NCBI GenBank assembly: GCA_965226475.1
Contig: CBDDDJ010000005.1
Location: forward strand, 1,426,001-1,490,000
Source: JASLMY01 sp965226475
Lineage (GTDB): Bacteria; Pseudomonadota; Alphaproteobacteria; GCA-2731375
DNA length: 64,000 nucleotides
Direction: 5' to 3'
Positions 33,426 to 41,274 of this stretch are shown here, one piece after another; the first letter of the stretch is position 1; the number at the start of each line of letters is the position of its first letter. Position numbers and translations under genes: made by a program. The notes below the pieces were generated by a model. That model worked only from the letters and a program-made list of their open reading frames with translations, made no database searches and was not told where the DNA came from.

Positions 33426-34034
33426 ATGAATGCAGCCGATCCCGCCGCCGAACTCGCGCGCCTGTTGGCCGAGATCACCGCCTGCCGCATCTGCGCCGAG
33501 AGCCTGCCGCTCGGCCCCCGGCCGGTGCTGCGCCCCTCGGCCACCGCGCCCATCCGCATCATCGGCCAGGCGCCGGGCACCAAGGTGCATGCGAGCGGTG
33601 TCCCCTGGAACGACGCCAGCGGCGATCGGCTGCGGGAATGGCTGGCGGTCGACAAGGACGCCTTCTACGACACGGGAAAATTCTCGATCGTGCCGATGGG
33701 CTTCTGCTATCCGGGCCGCGACGCGCGCGGCGGCGACCTACCGCCCCGGCCCGAATGCGCCCCCGCCTGGCAGGAGAAGCTGGCGGCGCTGATGGGCCGG
33801 ACCCGCCTGACCCTGCTGGTCGGCCAATACGCGCAAGCCTGGCACCTGGGAAAACGCCGCCGGCGCAACCTGACCGAGACGGTGCGTGCCTTCGCGGACT
33901 ATGGGCCCGCGTTCCTGCCGCTGCCCCATCCCTCCTGGCGCACGACGGGTTGGGCCCGGAAGAACCCCTGGTTCGAGGCCGAGGTCCTGCCGGAATTGCG
34001 CCGCCGGGTGGTGGCGGTGACCGGGCCGCCGTGA
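33426..34034 (+). CDS. Uracil-DNA glycosylase superfamily protein
   Basis: A 202-residue protein of the UDG fold. A CxxC pair near the N-terminus (ACRICAES) could belong to an iron-sulfur site as in family 4/5 enzymes. IRIIGQAPGTKVHASGVPWN, then DASGDRLREWL corresponds to motif 1, and PLPHPSWRTTGWARKNPWF to the C-terminal motif with the catalytic-loop histidine. This subgroup is often annotated as UDG-like without proven activity. Its stop shares a base with the ATG of the hydrolase gene, so both are translated together. Confidence 0.85.
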   Translation: MNAADPAAELARLLAEITACRICAESLPLGPRPVLRPSATAPIRIIGQAPGTKVHASGVPWNDASGDRLREWLAVDKDAFYDTGKFSIVPMGFCYPGRDARGGDLPPRPECAPAWQEKLAALMGRTRLTLLVGQYAQAWHLGKRRRRNLTETVRAFADYGPAFLPLPHPSWRTTGWARKNPWFEAEVLPELRRRVVAVTGPP

Positions 34035-35065
34035 TGATCCGCCCGGCCCTGTTGGTATTGCTGTTGCTGCTCGGCGCCTGTGCCGCGCCGGAGCGCCAGC
34101 GCTTCGGACCAGCGGTGGCGACACCGCGTCTGGAGGCTGGCGCGATCGTCGCCGCCGACGGCTACCGGTTGCCGCTCGAGGTCTGGGAGGCCGAGCCTCC
34201 CCGGGTCGTCTTCGTGGCGCTGCATGGCTTCAACGACTATCGCCGCCATATCGCCCGGGCGGCCCAATGGTGGGCGGCAAACGGCATTACCACATACGCC
34301 TTCGACCAGCGCGGCTTCGGCGAGACGGAGCGGCCCGGCATCTGGGCCGGGCAGGACGCGCTGACCGCCGACGCCGCCACCGCGCTGCGCCTGGCCCGCG
34401 CCCGCCATCCGGCACTGCCCGTCCATTTCATCGGCACCTCCATGGGGGGCGCGGTCGCGCTGCTGGCCGCGGCCGAAGGGGTCGAGGCGGACGGTCTCGT
34501 CTTGGTCGCGCCGGCCACCTGGGGGGGCCGCGCGATGAACCCGATCTATCGTTGGTTGCTCCGCCTCTGGTCACGCCTGGCGCCGGCGGGGACGGCCACG
34601 GGACGCGGCCTCGACCGCCTCGCCTCCGACAACATCGAGATGCTCAAGGCGCTCGGCCGCGACCCCCTCGTGATCAAGCGCAGCCGGGCCGACACGCTGC
34701 AAGGCCTGACCGACACCATGGGCGCGGCGCTGGAAGCGGCCGGAGGGGTCCGGCCGCCGATCCTGATGCTTTACGGCGCACACGACGAGATCATCCTGCC
34801 AGCACCGATCAAGGCACTTTTGGGCGAGATCCGGGCGCCCCTGCGCCTGGCGGTCTACCCCGACGGCTGGCACATGCTGCTGCGCGACTGCGACGCACGA
34901 ACCGTCTGGCGCGACGTCGTGGCCTGGGTGGGAGATCGAACAGCGCCCTTGCCCTCAAAGGCGGAACATAATCCGTCCATCCCCATCCCCTGGGCCGGCA
35001 TCGGAGAGCGCCAGAAGGTCCGGGCGGCCTGCGCCGACGTCGGATCGGATGTCGGGAGTTCGTGA
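34034..35065 (+). CDS. Alpha/beta hydrolase lipoprotein (lysophospholipase-like)
   Basis: A 343-residue predicted lipoprotein. The signal sequence LLVLLLLLGACAAP gives a lipobox with C at about residue 16. The alpha/beta-hydrolase core has VVFVALHGFNDYRRH (oxyanion strand), the nucleophile elbow GTSMGG, the acid in LMLYGAHDEI and the catalytic histidine in YPDGWHMLLRD. This layout matches the monoacylglycerol lipase/lysophospholipase (Hydrolase_4) group. The start overlaps the UDG-like stop (TGATG). The last 40 residues after AWVGDRT are low in homology and may be an extension. Confidence 0.85.
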   Translation: MIRPALLVLLLLLGACAAPERQRFGPAVATPRLEAGAIVAADGYRLPLEVWEAEPPRVVFVALHGFNDYRRHIARAAQWWAANGITTYAFDQRGFGETERPGIWAGQDALTADAATALRLARARHPALPVHFIGTSMGGAVALLAAAEGVEADGLVLVAPATWGGRAMNPIYRWLLRLWSRLAPAGTATGRGLDRLASDNIEMLKALGRDPLVIKRSRADTLQGLTDTMGAALEAAGGVRPPILMLYGAHDEIILPAPIKALLGEIRAPLRLAVYPDGWHMLLRDCDARTVWRDVVAWVGDRTAPLPSKAEHNPSIPIPWAGIGERQKVRAACADVGSDVGSS

Positions 35066-35295
35066 GGGCGGCCCTTCGGCGGAATGGGGATTACGGCGTC
35101 GGGAAGAGCAACGCGAAGATCCGTCCCGGCGCCATGTAAACGACGGCGAAAAGAAGCAGATACAGAAAGGCCCGACCGCCAGACACCTGGAGCGCGCATT
35201 TTATCCCCTTACACCGCCGGCCGATCGAAGTGACTCTTGGAATTTCCCATTTCCTTTGAATTGTGATTCCCTGATTTCCCACAAGATATTGTGAG

Positions 35296-35523
35296 GTGAT
35301 CATGGTTGCTCTTAAGATATGTGATGATATGACGGCTGGTGAGCTTCGCGACTGGGCTCGCCAGACGTCACGGGGGCGGCCGGCGGCGCGGGCCTATGCG
35401 ATCGCCAATGCACTCGACGGGATGAGTCGCGCCGAGGCAGCGCGAGCGGCCGGAATGGAACGCCAAGCGCTTCGCGACGCGGTGTTGCGCTACAACGCCG
35501 AGGGATTGGCCGGGCTTTACGAT
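35296..35523 (+). pseudogene. IS630 transposase, N-terminal part before the insertion
   Basis: This is the helix-turn-helix part of the IS630 transposase: RAYAIANALDGMSRAEAARA, AGMERQALRDAVLRYNAEGL, ending at AGLYD where the IS1595 transposon begins. The same gene resumes at 37759 with YDRPKGHRKPRLTEAERAGL. Removing the insertion and one copy of the 8-bp duplication restores the frame. Confidence 0.85.
35516..35523 (+). repeat. 8-bp target duplication of the IS1595 insertion (left copy)
   Basis: TTTACGAT at 35516-35523 directly precedes the GGGG end of the transposon. The identical octamer follows the other end at 37759-37766. Eight base pairs is the usual duplication length of IS1595 elements. 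Confidence 0.93.
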
Positions 35524-35575
35524 GGGGATTACAAAGAAACGTTGACGCCGAGCAGGGAATCCGCATGATGGACGG

Positions 35576-36145
35576 ATGTGGAGGAAGGTCTACACGCATC
35601 CCATCTTTGCCCTGGTTGGTGCAGTTACGACTGTGGTTGGCGTACCCGCAACCATATTCGGGGTCCCCGGCATGATAGACGGCTGGGGAGTATGGCAAGA
35701 ATGGCAGCAGGCAGCCCCGTGGTGGTTCGGCTTTATCTCGGGCGTTGGGGCTACCATGCTCACGCTCTGGGCGCTTCATGTGTTCGGCCCGACTATGGTG
35801 ACAGTCTACAAATGGGTTGTCGCGTTCATAAAAGACCCATTCAGATACATTTTGGTTAGTAGGGCCTATCGCGCCCCAGGTAATGGCATCCATATCGCCA
35901 AGCTAATCGAGAAGACTCGCAGCGTCGAAACAGCAAGGGATATCTTCGATATTTTCGACGGAAGTCCGGGGAAAGAGAGGGGTGAGTACGCATATTCTTC
36001 ATATGCTCAAGCACTCACGCGTTTTGGTTGTATGGCAGAAGCGACAGGTGTGCTCATGACTCTAGATGAGCAAGGCATCCCAGACATCGATATAGCAGAT
36101 GCTAAGGACAAATTTTTCTATCCGCAAGAGGATAAAGGTAGATGA
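35576..36145 (+). CDS. Membrane protein (IS1595 passenger)
   Basis: A 189-residue protein with two transmembrane helices in the first 90 residues (FALVGAVTTVVGVPATIFGV and WWFGFISGVGATMLTLWALH), a short third hydrophobic stretch (MVTVYKWVVAFI) and a 95-residue soluble tail (IAKLIEKTRSVETARDIFDI). The family is not recognised. The stop overlaps the ATG of the next small gene by 4 bp. Lower GC and different codon use than the core genes fit a foreign origin. Two-helix membrane proteins with soluble tails occur among phage-defence effectors, but nothing here proves such a role. Confidence 0.65.
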   Translation: MWRKVYTHPIFALVGAVTTVVGVPATIFGVPGMIDGWGVWQEWQQAAPWWFGFISGVGATMLTLWALHVFGPTMVTVYKWVVAFIKDPFRYILVSRAYRAPGNGIHIAKLIEKTRSVETARDIFDIFDGSPGKERGEYAYSSYAQALTRFGCMAEATGVLMTLDEQGIPDIDIADAKDKFFYPQEDKGR

Positions 36146-36300
36146 GAGTTACCGTTATTTACACGCTGAGCGGGCTACAGCGGGAAAACAGGAAACGGGG
36201 CTACCCCCGAGAAGTTGGCGGAAGCGCGGAGAACTTTTGGACCATGAAGGCTCGAAATTTCCTACAGTATCCGAAGGAAGCGGAATCCGATGACCGCTAA
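36142..36300 (+). CDS. 52-residue hypothetical protein (IS1595 passenger)
   Basis: A short gene coupled by ATGA overlap to the membrane protein, with AAAGGTAG just upstream of its ATG. The product is basic (TLSGLQRENRKRGYPREVGG) with no recognised motif. The overlap and ribosome binding site support real translation even though it is short. Confidence 0.5.
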   Translation: MRVTVIYTLSGLQRENRKRGYPREVGGSAENFWTMKARNFLQYPKEAESDDR

Positions 36301-36323
36301 CATGGCCGAATGGAGGGCCAGCT

Positions 36324-36626
36324 ATGACGGACGATGAAATGGCTGCCGAAAAGCTGGCCACGATGGACGATCTCAGCGCGGCCAACGCCCGCCTAGAATG
36401 TCTGAAGGGGCGGCTGGAGCGGCATTCATCCTTGATAGGGCAGGTGGTCGCAGTTTTCGAAAAGGCGCTTTCGGGTCGCCCATCAACGTCCTACGCCCTT
36501 GAACTTCCAGACCTTCATCAGTGGCCGGACGCTGCCGAGGTAAAGCGGGGCGTCCATGAATTCGAAGACACCGAGAGGCGCATATCTCTGCTGAGAGGCC
36601 GGATGCGCACCTGGGGGGCCGTGTAA
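36324..36626 (+). CDS. Small coiled-coil hypothetical protein (IS1595 passenger)
   Basis: A 100-residue, mostly helical protein (DEMAAEKLATMDDLSAANAR, then LECLKGRLERHSSLIGQVVA) with a second helical stretch at the end (FEDTERRISLLRGRMRTWG). The ribosome binding site GGAGGGCCAGCT precedes the ATG. Its TAA stop shares a base with the ATG of the following gene. Coiled-coil character suggests a structural or partner-binding protein. The family is not recognised. Confidence 0.6.
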   Translation: MTDDEMAAEKLATMDDLSAANARLECLKGRLERHSSLIGQVVAVFEKALSGRPSTSYALELPDLHQWPDAAEVKRGVHEFEDTERRISLLRGRMRTWGAV

Positions 36627-36829
36627 TGACCTACAGACCCAAGCTCGATCCGAAAGTGGACCTCGCTGGCGCGACCCCGGAGACGCTAGCGCGAGCGCTG
36701 TTTCGCCGCACGGAGCCGTTACGCCCCGGAACCCGACGAAAGCCCGTTGTCAGCGACGAGGTCGCGGTAGAGAAGGTTACGACCGACGAGCCGGGCGACG
36801 GTATCGTGCATCTGGGCAAGCGTTCCTGA
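36626..36829 (+). CDS. 67-residue hypothetical protein (IS1595 passenger)
   Basis: A short protein starting TYRPKLDPKVDLAGATPETL, then ARALFRRTEPLRPGTRRK. The start overlaps the upstream stop (TAATG). The last 110 bp run antisense to the 3' end of the transposase gene, so one of the two ends carries a double constraint. I recall similar short DLxGATPExLA proteins on mobile elements, but no function. Confidence 0.6.
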   Translation: MTYRPKLDPKVDLAGATPETLARALFRRTEPLRPGTRRKPVVSDEVAVEKVTTDEPGDGIVHLGKRS

Positions 36830-37687
36830 GTCGCGGACGTTATGCTTACCAGCAAACTCGGAGACGTAACGTTGCAGATGTTTCGGGCTTATCTTATGGA
36901 AGGTTCCCTTGTGGGCGCGCTTCAACATCGACCAGAAGGATTCTATGCCGTTGGTGTGCGCCATCCCGTCAACGTACTCGGAGACCGAGTGCTTGACGCT
37001 TTCATGCGGGTTGGGGATGCCCTCGTAAGCCGCTGCGTCGTCGGTGTAAACCACGGCGTCAGGCTCGGCATTCTTGGCCACAAAGTCTTGCAGGGTATCC
37101 TTGTCGGTGTCCTTGATTACGCGGGCGTTGACCTTGTTCGTCGCCCGGTCCTTCGCGCCAACCACCGCCGTCATGTCCACAGGGCCACGCCCGGTGGCTT
37201 TGGCCCGTTGGGCGTTCGACTTGTTTTTGCGCTTTCCGCCGAAATAACTTTCGTCAAACTCGACCGGACCATCGAACGGGCCTTCGCCTTCCCCGCCCCA
37301 GGCTTCCCGAATGCGCTGCATCATGAACCACGCCGTCGGCTGCGAAACGCCGATGTCACGCTTCAGTTTCATGGACGAGACCGACTTGAGCGAGGTCAGG
37401 CACAGGTAAATGGCAATCGCCCATTTCCGCATCGGGATTTTCGATGCCTGCATGGCGGTTCCCGTCTTCACCGAGAAGTAGGAGCGGCAATCGGTGCACC
37501 AATAGGGCATATACTTGTGAGAGGCTTCGCAGGTACGGACCGAGCCGCATTTGGAGCAATGGCGGCCGTCCGGCCAAATCACGCTCTCGAACCATGCCGT
37601 AGCCGCTTCCTCGGTCGGGAACATATCCATCAACTGAACGATGGTCAGTCCCTCGCGGTGTGCTTTTCCTGGGGCTTTCTTCGACAT
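36719..37687 (-). CDS. IS1595-family transposase (ISXO2-like DDE)
   Basis: A 322-residue transposase. The zinc ribbon (CSKCGSVRTCEASHKYMPYW, then CTDC) is followed by the ISXO2 catalytic domain: VEFDESYFGGKRKNK, VVYTDDAAAYEGI and HTNGIESFWSMLKRAHKG. I start it at the ATG at 37687, which has GGGAGTTATGAA upstream, rather than six codons earlier. It is a clear relative of the transposase at 4596-5528, with a longer C-terminus (ADNGLSSGSGA) that overlaps the last passenger gene antisense. The protein is intact. Confidence 0.93.
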   Translation of the reverse strand: MSKKAPGKAHREGLTIVQLMDMFPTEEAATAWFESVIWPDGRHCSKCGSVRTCEASHKYMPYWCTDCRSYFSVKTGTAMQASKIPMRKWAIAIYLCLTSLKSVSSMKLKRDIGVSQPTAWFMMQRIREAWGGEGEGPFDGPVEFDESYFGGKRKNKSNAQRAKATGRGPVDMTAVVGAKDRATNKVNARVIKDTDKDTLQDFVAKNAEPDAVVYTDDAAAYEGIPNPHESVKHSVSEYVDGMAHTNGIESFWSMLKRAHKGTFHKISPKHLQRYVSEFAGKHNVRDSGTLAQMHDTVARLVGRNLLYRDLVADNGLSSGSGA

Positions 37688-37758
37688 TTCATAACTCCCA
37701 TCCACACTTCGAATATAGGGGCTGGATTAGATAATGTCAACGTTTCTTTGTAATCCCC

Positions 37759-38608
37759 TTTACGATCGTCCCAAGGGCCACCGCAAACCTCGGCTGACCG
37801 AGGCGGAGCGGGCGGGGTTGGCGGCGGTCGTCCTCGCGGGCCCGGACCCGGAACGTGACGGTGTCTCTGCCTGGATCCGGGCCGATCTTTGCCGCTGGCT
37901 GGAGGCCGAGTTCGGTAAAACCTACTCTCTCACCTCGATGAGCCGGCTGTTGCGCGCTCTGAAGTTCTCGCGCCAAAAGATACGCCCTTCCCATCCGAAG
38001 AAAGACCCGGAGGCCGAAGAGAGCTTCAAAAAAGGGGGCTTCGCGCCCGCCTGAAGGCGGTGCGGGCGGCCCATCCCGACAAGCACGTCCAGCTCTGGTT
38101 CCAGGACGAGGCCCGTGTCGGCAACAAGGGTCGGGTCTGCCATCGCTGGTGGCGACGGGGCGAACGCCCGAGGGGCCCCAGGCAGATCGGCTACCAGTGG
38201 GCCTATATCTACACCGTCGTGCATCCGGAAAGCGGCGAGGACTTTACCCTGGTGCTGCCCGTCGTCAATGCCCGCGTCATGGAGCTGTTCCTCGCCCGCT
38301 TCGCCGCCACATTGCCGGCGGATGTCCATGTTGCCATGGTCCTCGATGGCGCCGGCTGGCACAATCCCCGCGCCCTCGCGGTCCCGGAAAACATAACCCT
38401 CATCATCCAGCCGCCCTATTGCCCCGAGCTCAATCCCGTCGAGCGCATCTGGCTCCACCTCAGAGAGAGATTCCTCTCGCTCCGCGTTCTCGACGATACC
38501 GAAGCCATCATCCAGGCCTGCTGCCTCGCTTGGAACAGCCTCGTCGACCAACCCGGCAGAATCAAATCCCTATCCGCATTCCCCTGGATTCTAGAAGTCA
38601 ATTCATAG
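37759..38608 (+). pseudogene. IS630 transposase, C-terminal part after the insertion
   Basis: The gene resumes with YDRPKGHRKPRLTEAERAGL and runs to EESFKKGGFAPA, where a stop occurs. A -1 shift at the tract TTCAAAAAAGGGGG (about 38024-38037) leads into RLKAVRAAHPDKHVQLWFQD, then EARVG, LDGAGWHNP and CPELNPVERIWLHLRERFL, the complete DDE domain. Such A-tracts serve as programmed -1 sites in several IS630 elements, so the shift may be natural. The gene is dead here because of the IS1595 insertion. Confidence 0.82.
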
Positions 38609-39074
38609 GGCCGACGGTATTATAGCTCACGACGAGCGCGCAGATGAGGGCGGCCGCGCGCGCTAGGCCGAGCGTGGAGGCGACAGCGACGTTTGGCTCT
38701 TTCGGTGTATCCGACAAACCGCCCGACAGAACGCCAATGATGAAATAGCTGATCGAGGCGACCAGATAAGGTACGAGAGTCGCCGAACAGACGACGACCA
38801 CTAGCGCGTTGAACGCGCCCGGGGATCGATCAACCCCGGCCACGGCGAAAAGAGCCGCGAGGGCCCCGATGATGGTCAACAAAAGTGACAAGAGAACCGG
38901 TGGCGTACTGGGCGCGGGGTGCGCAATGAAGGCGACATTCCAGATGATGAGGAGGCCTGTGTATGCAAGAAGCCAGGCTTGTACCTGAGCCTGCGAAATC
39001 GCGAACTCGTCGCGCTCGACGCCACGAATCGACATGTGCATGCCACCCTTGAGGTTGCGGCGAAATTCACCCAT
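38598..39074 (-). CDS. Four-helix membrane protein, possibly 3'-altered by IS630
   Basis: A 158-residue hydrophobic protein with four predicted membrane helices (WLLAYTGLLIIWNVAFIAHP, LLSLLLTIIGALAALFAVAG, NALVVVVCSATLVPYLVASI and ARAAALICALVVSYN). The ATG at 39074 follows GGGAAGGACACGAC, a strong site. The last codons (TVGPMN) fall in the end repeat of the IS630 element, so the original C-terminus has probably been replaced. The family is not recognised. Confidence 0.55.
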   Translation of the reverse strand: MGEFRRNLKGGMHMSIRGVERDEFAISQAQVQAWLLAYTGLLIIWNVAFIAHPAPSTPPVLLSLLLTIIGALAALFAVAGVDRSPGAFNALVVVVCSATLVPYLVASISYFIIGVLSGGLSDTPKEPNVAVASTLGLARAAALICALVVSYNTVGPMN

Positions 39075-39179
39075 GTCGTGTCCTTCCCTTCCCCCCGGAA
39101 GCGTGGTTCAAACCAGCAGATTTGGAGTTGTGATTAAAGCATGCGGTCGGTTGAGGGAGAACGCTTGGCGCATACACCC

Positions 39180-39410
39180 TCAACGCCCAAAGGCACCGCA
39201 CAAGCTGATCCAGAGGTCGTTGTCGAGCAGTCCGCGTTCCAGCGACTGGACATAGAAGGGTGCGGCGAGGATCGCGACGGCGAAGAGGCCGAGGGCGATC
39301 GAGGTCAGGGGATGGGTGATGAACTCGCGGAATGACTCGACCCGCGGTGCGTCGTCGGCCAAAGACGCCCGTCCCGCGACGTCCCGATCCGTCTCGATGT
39401 CCTGGCTCAT
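39180..39410 (-). CDS. Small single-helix membrane protein
   Basis: A 76-residue protein with an acidic N-terminus (SQDIETDRDVAGRASLADDA) and one membrane helix (SIALGLFAVAILAAPFYVQS) near the C-terminus. The ATG at 39410 follows GGGAGACCAGACG; an upstream start is possible but less protein-like. The function is unknown and nothing in the neighbourhood explains it. Confidence 0.55.
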   Translation of the reverse strand: MSQDIETDRDVAGRASLADDAPRVESFREFITHPLTSIALGLFAVAILAAPFYVQSLERGLLDNDLWISLCGAFGR

Positions 39411-39535
39411 CGTCTGGTCTCCCGTTACCAGAATATCGCACTGGCGGTGCGAAACCAATTCCACCGTCTGGCGGGCGAAATGACATCTGTTACACTCCTC
39501 CAAATTGGCCGGACCGCCTTGGGGAGCAATCGAGC

Positions 39536-39850
39536 ATGCCGAGCGAGAAGCGCACCATCGTATTCGACAACGCCGATATCAAGGACGCGATCGCGGTCCA
39601 TCATCCGGGCACCGAAGAGAACGCCGGTCCGGAGCAGATGGGCCGGCTCTCGATCAGCAACGATGCCGGAATTTCCATCCAGGTGATGAGCAAGGATGGA
39701 AATGCCATCGCCATCAGCCTCGACGAGGAGGAAGTGATCGCGGCGCTGATCGAACACTGCCGCTCCTACAACATCCCGATTCCGCGCAATGCGGTGAAGT
39801 CGATGATCATTTATGCGGGGTCCATCGGCCTGCAGCTGGAAATCCCGTGA
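39536..39850 (+). CDS. Conserved hypothetical protein
   Basis: A 104-residue acidic protein (TIVFDNADIKDAIAVHHPGT, then SISNDAGISIQVMSKDGNAI) with a helical end (EEEVIAALIEHCRSYNIPIP). The ribosome binding site GGGGAGCAATCGAGC precedes the ATG. It is followed after 28 bp by another small conserved gene, so both are probably one transcript. I do not recognise a characterised family. Confidence 0.65.
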   Translation: MPSEKRTIVFDNADIKDAIAVHHPGTEENAGPEQMGRLSISNDAGISIQVMSKDGNAIAISLDEEEVIAALIEHCRSYNIPIPRNAVKSMIIYAGSIGLQLEIP

Positions 39851-39878
39851 GCGGCCGCGTAAACGGAAGCAAAACGGG

Positions 39879-40259
39879 ATGAGTACGAGCATCACGCTGC
39901 CGAAGAACACGCCGATCGTGACCTTTTGCGGCGTCGCCAGCCGCTTCATGCATTCGATCAAGCTGACTTTCGTCGACGATGGCCGGATCGTGAAGGTCCG
40001 CAAGTGGTACGGCAACGACCGCCGGGGCCGGATTATCGGCGCCGACGATCTGTTCTTCGAAGGCGAGGACCCGGGCCAGATCGTCGCCAAGGTCAAGATT
40101 CTGGTGACCAAGGACCGGGGCCAGACCTGGAATGAGCCGCCCTACGAGGAAACCGGCGACTACACCGATCTGCACCTGATCAAGCGGGTCTGCGTGCGCG
40201 AGCGCGGCGAGGATCACGGCGATGCCTCGGTGTCCTTCAACTACTACCTGAACGTCTGA
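39879..40259 (+). CDS. Conserved hypothetical protein
   Basis: A 126-residue, beta-rich protein (ITLPKNTPIVTFCGVASRFM, LTFVDDGRIVKVRKWYGNDR, then LFFEGEDPGQIVAKVKILVT). No signal peptide or membrane helix is present. It is likely co-transcribed with the 104-residue protein upstream. The function is unknown. Confidence 0.65.
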   Translation: MSTSITLPKNTPIVTFCGVASRFMHSIKLTFVDDGRIVKVRKWYGNDRRGRIIGADDLFFEGEDPGQIVAKVKILVTKDRGQTWNEPPYEETGDYTDLHLIKRVCVRERGEDHGDASVSFNYYLNV

Positions 40260-40359
40260 TGGATCGCGGTGAATGACGACTCCTCGGCCGCCCCGCTCAC
40301 CCGGCCTGGGCTGCTCCGAGGGTACCATTCACTGGTGGTTGGGCCGGGTAGGCGGGCCG

Positions 40360-40397
40360 GTCGGGCTTGGTGCCCGCCCGCGGGCACCAAGCCCGAC
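40360..40397. repeat. 38-bp near-perfect palindrome
   Basis: GTCGGGCTTGGTGCCCGC (40360-40377) and its exact complement GCGGGCACCAAGCCCGAC (40380-40397) are separated by CC only. It sits between two convergent genes. There is no T-run, so it is not a classic terminator for either strand, but it could stop transcripts from both sides or act as a protein site. The rest of 40260-40504 shows nothing. Confidence 0.75.
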
Positions 40398-40504
40398 GAA
40401 GCGCGAGGCGATGTGAAGGAGGCGCCGCCCGGCCGGCTCGGAGTCACGAGACGCGCGGCGTGCGATGCCTCGTATCGGTTCGTTTCAGTTATAGGCTTTG
40501 GCGT

Positions 40505-41274
40505 TCAGGTGTTGGAATCATCGTCGTCGTCATCGTCATCGTTCGCGGCCGCTTCCTCTTCCGCTTCCAGGGCGGCCGCCAGTTCACCTGGTTTCTCGCC
40601 GAGGATGTCGTTCACCGCGTCGACCACCGCATCGTCGACCGCCTTGTTGGAGATCTCGCCCAGAATCTCCGAGAGCGTGGCCATTTCCTCGTCGGAGAGT
40701 TCGTCGTCGTCCTTGAAGTCGTTCAGCGCCAGCGCATAATCCGCGACCTTGCCGACCATGGAGTTGGGCGCGGCGTTCTGCATCGCGGTCACCGAGGCGT
40801 GCCGGCGTTCAGGTTGCCCAACGAACCAGCCACCGCGCCGTGGCCCTTGTCGTGTCCGTTCCCACGGCCCTTGCCGTGCCAATTCCCATGGCCATTGCCG
40901 TGACCGTGTCCGGCCCCGACAGAGGCATCGTCGTCGTCATTATGGCCCTTGTCGTGCCCATTGCCATGGCCATTGCCGTGACCGTGTTCGGTCCCGGCCG
41001 AGGCGTGATCCGTACCGGCCCCATGTCCGCCGCCATGGCCATTGCCGCCGCCGTTACCTCCTGCATTTCCGCCGCCGTTGCCGCCGCCATTCCCGCCGCC
41101 GTTTCCGCCGCCATTCCCGCCACCGCCGCCACCGCCTTTGGCCTCGGCGCTGGTGATGTCGAGCAACACGTCATTGGAGGTCGGGGTCAGCAGATAGCCC
41201 GCGCCGGCGATGGCGACCGCGCAGGTCGCGCGCAGGAGCAAGGAACGCAAGTGGCGAATTCGGTCAGTTGTCAT
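40505..41274 (-). pseudogene. Gly/His-rich secreted protein with apparent frameshift
   Basis: From the ATG at 41274 a signal-like start (LLRATCAVAIAGAGYLLTP) leads into a long low-complexity part of repeated GGGN and GHGNGH units. That frame ends at GSLGNLNAGTPR (stop about 40790). In the next frame the natural continuation HASVTAMQNAAPNSMVGKVA, then YALALNDFKDDDELSDEEMA runs to an acidic end (NDDDDDDDDSNT) at 40505. Similar alphaproteobacterial proteins have the two parts joined (LGxLNAxHAS...NAAPNS), so one base near 40800 appears gained or lost. This could be a true mutation, slippage in GC-rich DNA or a sequencing error. Confidence 0.55.

Larger units (their letters stand above)
35524..37758 (-). 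mobile_element. IS1595-family transposon with four passenger genes
   Basis: A 2235-bp element bounded by perfect inverted repeats (GGGGATTACAAAGAAACGTT, then GAC, at both ends) and the 8-bp duplication TTTACGAT. The transposase is on the minus strand next to the right end. Passenger genes at 35576-36829 are on the plus strand, chained by 1-4 bp overlaps for three of the four junction partners. It is inserted into an IS630 transposase gene. The passenger genes are unrelated to those of the IS1595 element at 2004-5598. Confidence 0.95.
35226..38612 (+). mobile_element. IS630-family element, split by an IS1595 transposon
   Basis: The outer parts (35226-35523 and 37759-38612) together form an IS630 element of about 1.15 kb with one transposase. 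Its ends are imperfect inverted repeats: left GAAGTGACTCTTGGAAT at about 35227, right (read inward) GAATTGACTTCTAGAAT at about 38611. Boundaries are accurate to a few bases. A fragment of a membrane-protein reading frame (minus, about 35091-35180, ending AFLYLLLFAVVYMAPGRIFA) next to the left end may be a host gene cut by this insertion. Confidence 0.7.

Noticed and set aside
39332..39535. In-frame upstream extension of the gene at 39536-39850
   Set aside because: The extension runs antisense through the small membrane-protein gene at 39180-39410 and lacks protein-like composition, while 39536 has a proper ribosome binding site.
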